A DNA stretch of 7,623 bases. Source: Pseudomonadota bacterium (GTDB taxonomy: Bacteria > Bdellovibrionota > UBA1018 > CAIMNF01). Below, one piece after another: positions 5,683 to 7,623 of this stretch. Under the pieces are notes generated by a model, which made no database searches, had not been told where the DNA came from, and saw only the letters and a program-made list of their open reading frames with translations. The position numbers and the translations under genes were made by a program. Location: NCBI GenBank assembly GCA_027482725.1, contig JAIXVT010000295.1, forward strand, positions 1 to 7,623, given 5' to 3'. Numbering within the stretch: position 1 is the first letter of the stretch; each line of letters begins with the position of its first letter.

Positions 5683-7623
5683 TTACGGACACAGCAACAG
5701 TTCGCGGTACTTGGGGAGCGGCCAGTAGCTGTCGGCAATAAGGCTCTCTAACGTGTCACAAGCCGCGCGTGTGGACTCCATTGCCGCTGTAAGGTGTTCT
5801 GCAATAGCTGCAGCTCGGGCCTCTTCGGATTCGATCGCAAAAGCGGCTTGGATTGCGGACTCTAATTTTTTTAATTCTGCCGATGCCAGTGCCAAATTCG
5901 CCGCAATTTTTTGATAGATTTCGGTCTGGGGTGTGGGGAGTCCGGCTTGTTTTGCGGCCAGTACACCTTGCGCAAGCACTGACGCGTATTCGTAAGCTGC
6001 GGGTAGCACTTGGGTTTCAACCATGTTTTGTAAACACTCGGCTTCAATCAATACGCGCTTGTTGTAGATTTCAACACGGACATGGAAACGAGATTTGACC
6101 TCGGATTCACTGAATACCCCCAGTCGGGTCAAGAGCGTTAACGAACTTGCGCTGACCAATTGGTGGAGCGCTTCTGGAGTTTTTTTCAAGTTAGGCAAGC
6201 CACGTTGGGCTGCAAGTTTGACCCAGTCGTCGGAATAATTATTCCCCTCAAAGCGAATGTTTTTGGTTTCTTTAATCGCATCGCGGAGGACCGCAATGAT
6301 CGCTTCTTCTTGGCTAATGCTCGACTTTAATTTGGACTCGAGGGCTGTCGTGATTTCTTCGATCCCATCCGTGACCGCGCAATTCAGTAGGGTTACAGGT
6401 AGCGCACATGATGCCGATGATCCTACTGCACGAAACTCAAACTTATTCCCCGTAAATGCGAACGGTGAAGTGCGGTTACGGTCGGTATTGTCCTTTGCGA
6501 TGCTGGGGAGTTGGCTTACACCGAGCTTGATGAATACGTCTTCAAACGACAGGTTCTGATGCGTATTTGCTTCGATCTCATTGAGCACGCGGTCCAGCAT
6601 GTTCCCTAAAAATACAGAAATAATGGCAGGGGGGGCTTCGTTTGCGCCCAGTCTGTGATCGTTCCCCGATGATGCAATTCCTGCGCGCAAAAGCCCTGCA
6701 TGCTTGTGGACACCCTTGAGCGTTGCAAAAAAAAAAAAAAAAAATCGGCCATTTTGAGCAGGGGTTTTTCCAGGATCCAGGAGATTGGTCCCGACGATGT
6801 CTTCGGCTCCTTGGGATACCATCATGGACCAGTTATTATGCTTTCCGCTTCCGTTAACGCCCGCAAAAGGTTTTTCGTGCAGGAGTGCCTCAAAGTCGTG
6901 TTGTTTGGCAATTCGGCGGATCACCTCCATCGTGACTTGATTGTGATCAATCGCTACGTTCGCCTCTTCAAATATCGGAGCCGTTTCAAATTGGCTTGGC
7001 GCAACCTCGTTGTGGCGAGTTTTTACCGGAACACCTAATTTGAGCAACTCGATCTCCATGTCCGCCATAAACGCAAGCACGCGCGGAGGAATGGATCCAA
7101 AGTAATGGTCTTCCAGTTGTTGTCCCTTGGGTGGACGCGCACCGAGGAGTGAACGTCCGGTTAAAATCAAATCGGGCCTGAGCGCATACAGCGCACGGTC
7201 AACCAAAAAATACTCTTGTTCAGTGCCCAATGTGGTGGTTACTTTTTTTGCTGATGCGTCACCGATCAAGTGGAGGAGTTTTACGGCCGCCGCAGACAGT
7301 GCCGCATTACTGCGCAAAACACCGGTTTTCTCATCAAGAGCATCCCCGTGGTAACTGATAAACACTGAGGGCACACATAGGGTGCGAACACCCGCAATTT
7401 CATTGATGAACAGAGGCGAAGTAGGGTCCCAAGCCGTATAGCCGCGCGCTTCAAATGTGGTGCGCATGCCACCGCTTGGGAAACTAGATGCGTCCGGTTC
7501 GCTTTGGATCAGTTGTGCGCCGCTAAAGCGATCAATCGCTTTACCGTCCGAAGTTAAGGTTAAAAAGCCATCATGTTTTTCGGCGGTCAAGTTCGTCATG
7601 GGATAAAAAACGTGGGCGTAGTA
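5683..7623 (-). CDS. glnN: Glutamine synthetase type III (GSIII), 5' end outside window
   Basis: GSIII makes glutamine from glutamate, ammonia and ATP in the cytoplasm, as a large oligomer distinct from GSI. 647 residues are visible. Hallmarks, numbered from the first visible codon: HVFYPMTNLTAEKHD (4-18), GGMRTTFEARGYTAWDPTSP (51-70, a GSIII signature), GTEQEYF (133-139, metal-binding Glu), HNEVAPSQFE (204-213), KPFAGVNGSGKHNNWS (251-266), GNDHRLGANEAPP (320-332), NTDRNRTSPFAFTGNKFEFR (379-398) and the C-terminal WPLPKY (634-639). The open frame runs off the right edge. The segment before the methionine at 7599 (YYAHVFYP) matches the family's usual H-Y-T-H-W-F-Q-P, so that methionine is internal. 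GSIII proteins are usually somewhat over 700 residues, so about 70-80 N-terminal residues are missing. All catalytic blocks appear intact. Residues 294-299 are six Phe encoded by a pure 18-base tract. The promoter and any nitrogen regulation lie outside the window. Confidence 0.97.
   Translation of the reverse strand, partial: YYAHVFYPMTNLTAEKHDGFLTLTSDGKAIDRFSGAQLIQSEPDASSFPSGGMRTTFEARGYTAWDPTSPLFINEIAGVRTLCVPSVFISYHGDALDEKTGVLRSNAALSAAAVKLLHLIGDASAKKVTTTLGTEQEYFLVDRALYALRPDLILTGRSLLGARPPKGQQLEDHYFGSIPPRVLAFMADMEIELLKLGVPVKTRHNEVAPSQFETAPIFEEANVAIDHNQVTMEVIRRIAKQHDFEALLHEKPFAGVNGSGKHNNWSMMVSQGAEDIVGTNLLDPGKTPAQNGRFFFFFFATLKGVHKHAGLLRAGIASSGNDHRLGANEAPPAIISVFLGNMLDRVLNEIEANTHQNLSFEDVFIKLGVSQLPSIAKDNTDRNRTSPFAFTGNKFEFRAVGSSASCALPVTLLNCAVTDGIEEITTALESKLKSSISQEEAIIAVLRDAIKETKNIRFEGNNYSDDWVKLAAQRGLPNLKKTPEALHQLVSASSLTLLTRLGVFSESEVKSRFHVRVEIYNKRVLIEAECLQNMVETQVLPAAYEYASVLAQGVLAAKQAGLPTPQTEIYQKIAANLALASAELKKLESAIQAAFAIESEEARAAAIAEHLTAAMESTRAACDTLESLIADSYWPLPKYRELLLCP
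6727..6744 (+). repeat. 18-base poly-A homopolymer inside glnN (poly-T on the coding strand)
   Basis: There are eighteen consecutive A bases on the + strand, flanked by GTTGC and TCGGCC. On the glnN coding strand this is TTT repeated six times, in frame, between the codons for Arg and Ala (NGR-F6-ATLKGVHKH). The segment has the same length as the usual GSIII sequence from memory (N-A-Q-F-L-x-F-x-A-A-x-x-K-A-V-H-K-H), so the reading frame and length fit the family. Confidence 0.97.

Noticed and set aside
6257..7038. Open frames on the + strand opposite glnN, including 6257-6559 and 6700-7038
   Set aside because: They lie antisense to strongly conserved GSIII motifs and have no family likeness. 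One begins with a Lys run that is just the poly-A tract.
1..7623. CRISPR array, tRNA/rRNA genes, insertion sequences, phage or defence genes
   Set aside because: None was seen: no spaced repeats, no cloverleaf-like segments and no transposase, integrase or nuclease motifs on either strand.

Overview
The window looks like part of a Gram-negative bacterial chromosome with moderate GC. It is tightly packed, uses GTG and TTG starts alongside ATG, and shows no mobile element, RNA gene or CRISPR array. The gene mix suggests a proteobacterium-like or Bdellovibrionota-like organism: a lipid-A-type/PMT-type membrane glycosyltransferase, a secreted START-domain protein, an M14 carboxypeptidase of the CPD/CPE/N type, a SpoIID/LytB protein outside any sporulation context, a GT2 sugar transferase and a type III glutamine synthetase. 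That taxonomic guess is low-confidence inference.

Left part (1-4019, + strand): four genes are packed head to tail and probably form one transcript. (1) The C-terminal end of an ArnT/PMT-like polytopic glycosyltransferase enters from the left edge. (2) One base later comes a GTG-started secreted START-domain protein. (3) Next is an exported M14 metallocarboxypeptidase whose reading frame opens inside gene 2. (4) Last is an exported SpoIID/LytB-type protein (a peptidoglycan lytic transglycosylase family), whose TTG start overlaps the TGA of gene 3 as TTGA. Three of the four products are predicted to be exported and the fourth is a membrane protein, so the set reads as an envelope-modification cluster.

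Middle (4061-5654, + strand): a GT2 glycosyltransferase with a galactosyltransferase-like C-terminal part, probably cytoplasmic and building a surface glycan, is followed by a small secreted protein of unknown function. The unknown gene is visibly more AT-rich than its neighbours and may have a different origin.

Right part (5683-7623, - strand): a type III glutamine synthetase (GSIII, glnN) converges on the cluster across 28 bp. Its 5' end lies beyond the right edge. The methionine at 7599 is internal, because the frame continues upstream with family-like sequence. The gene carries an uninterrupted 18-base A tract (T on the coding strand) encoding six phenylalanines in its conserved core. This is the most unusual sequence feature of the window.

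I found no clear evidence of a wholly new system. The best leads are the coupled carboxypeptidase/SpoIID pair, the homopolymer in glnN and the unrecognised secreted protein.
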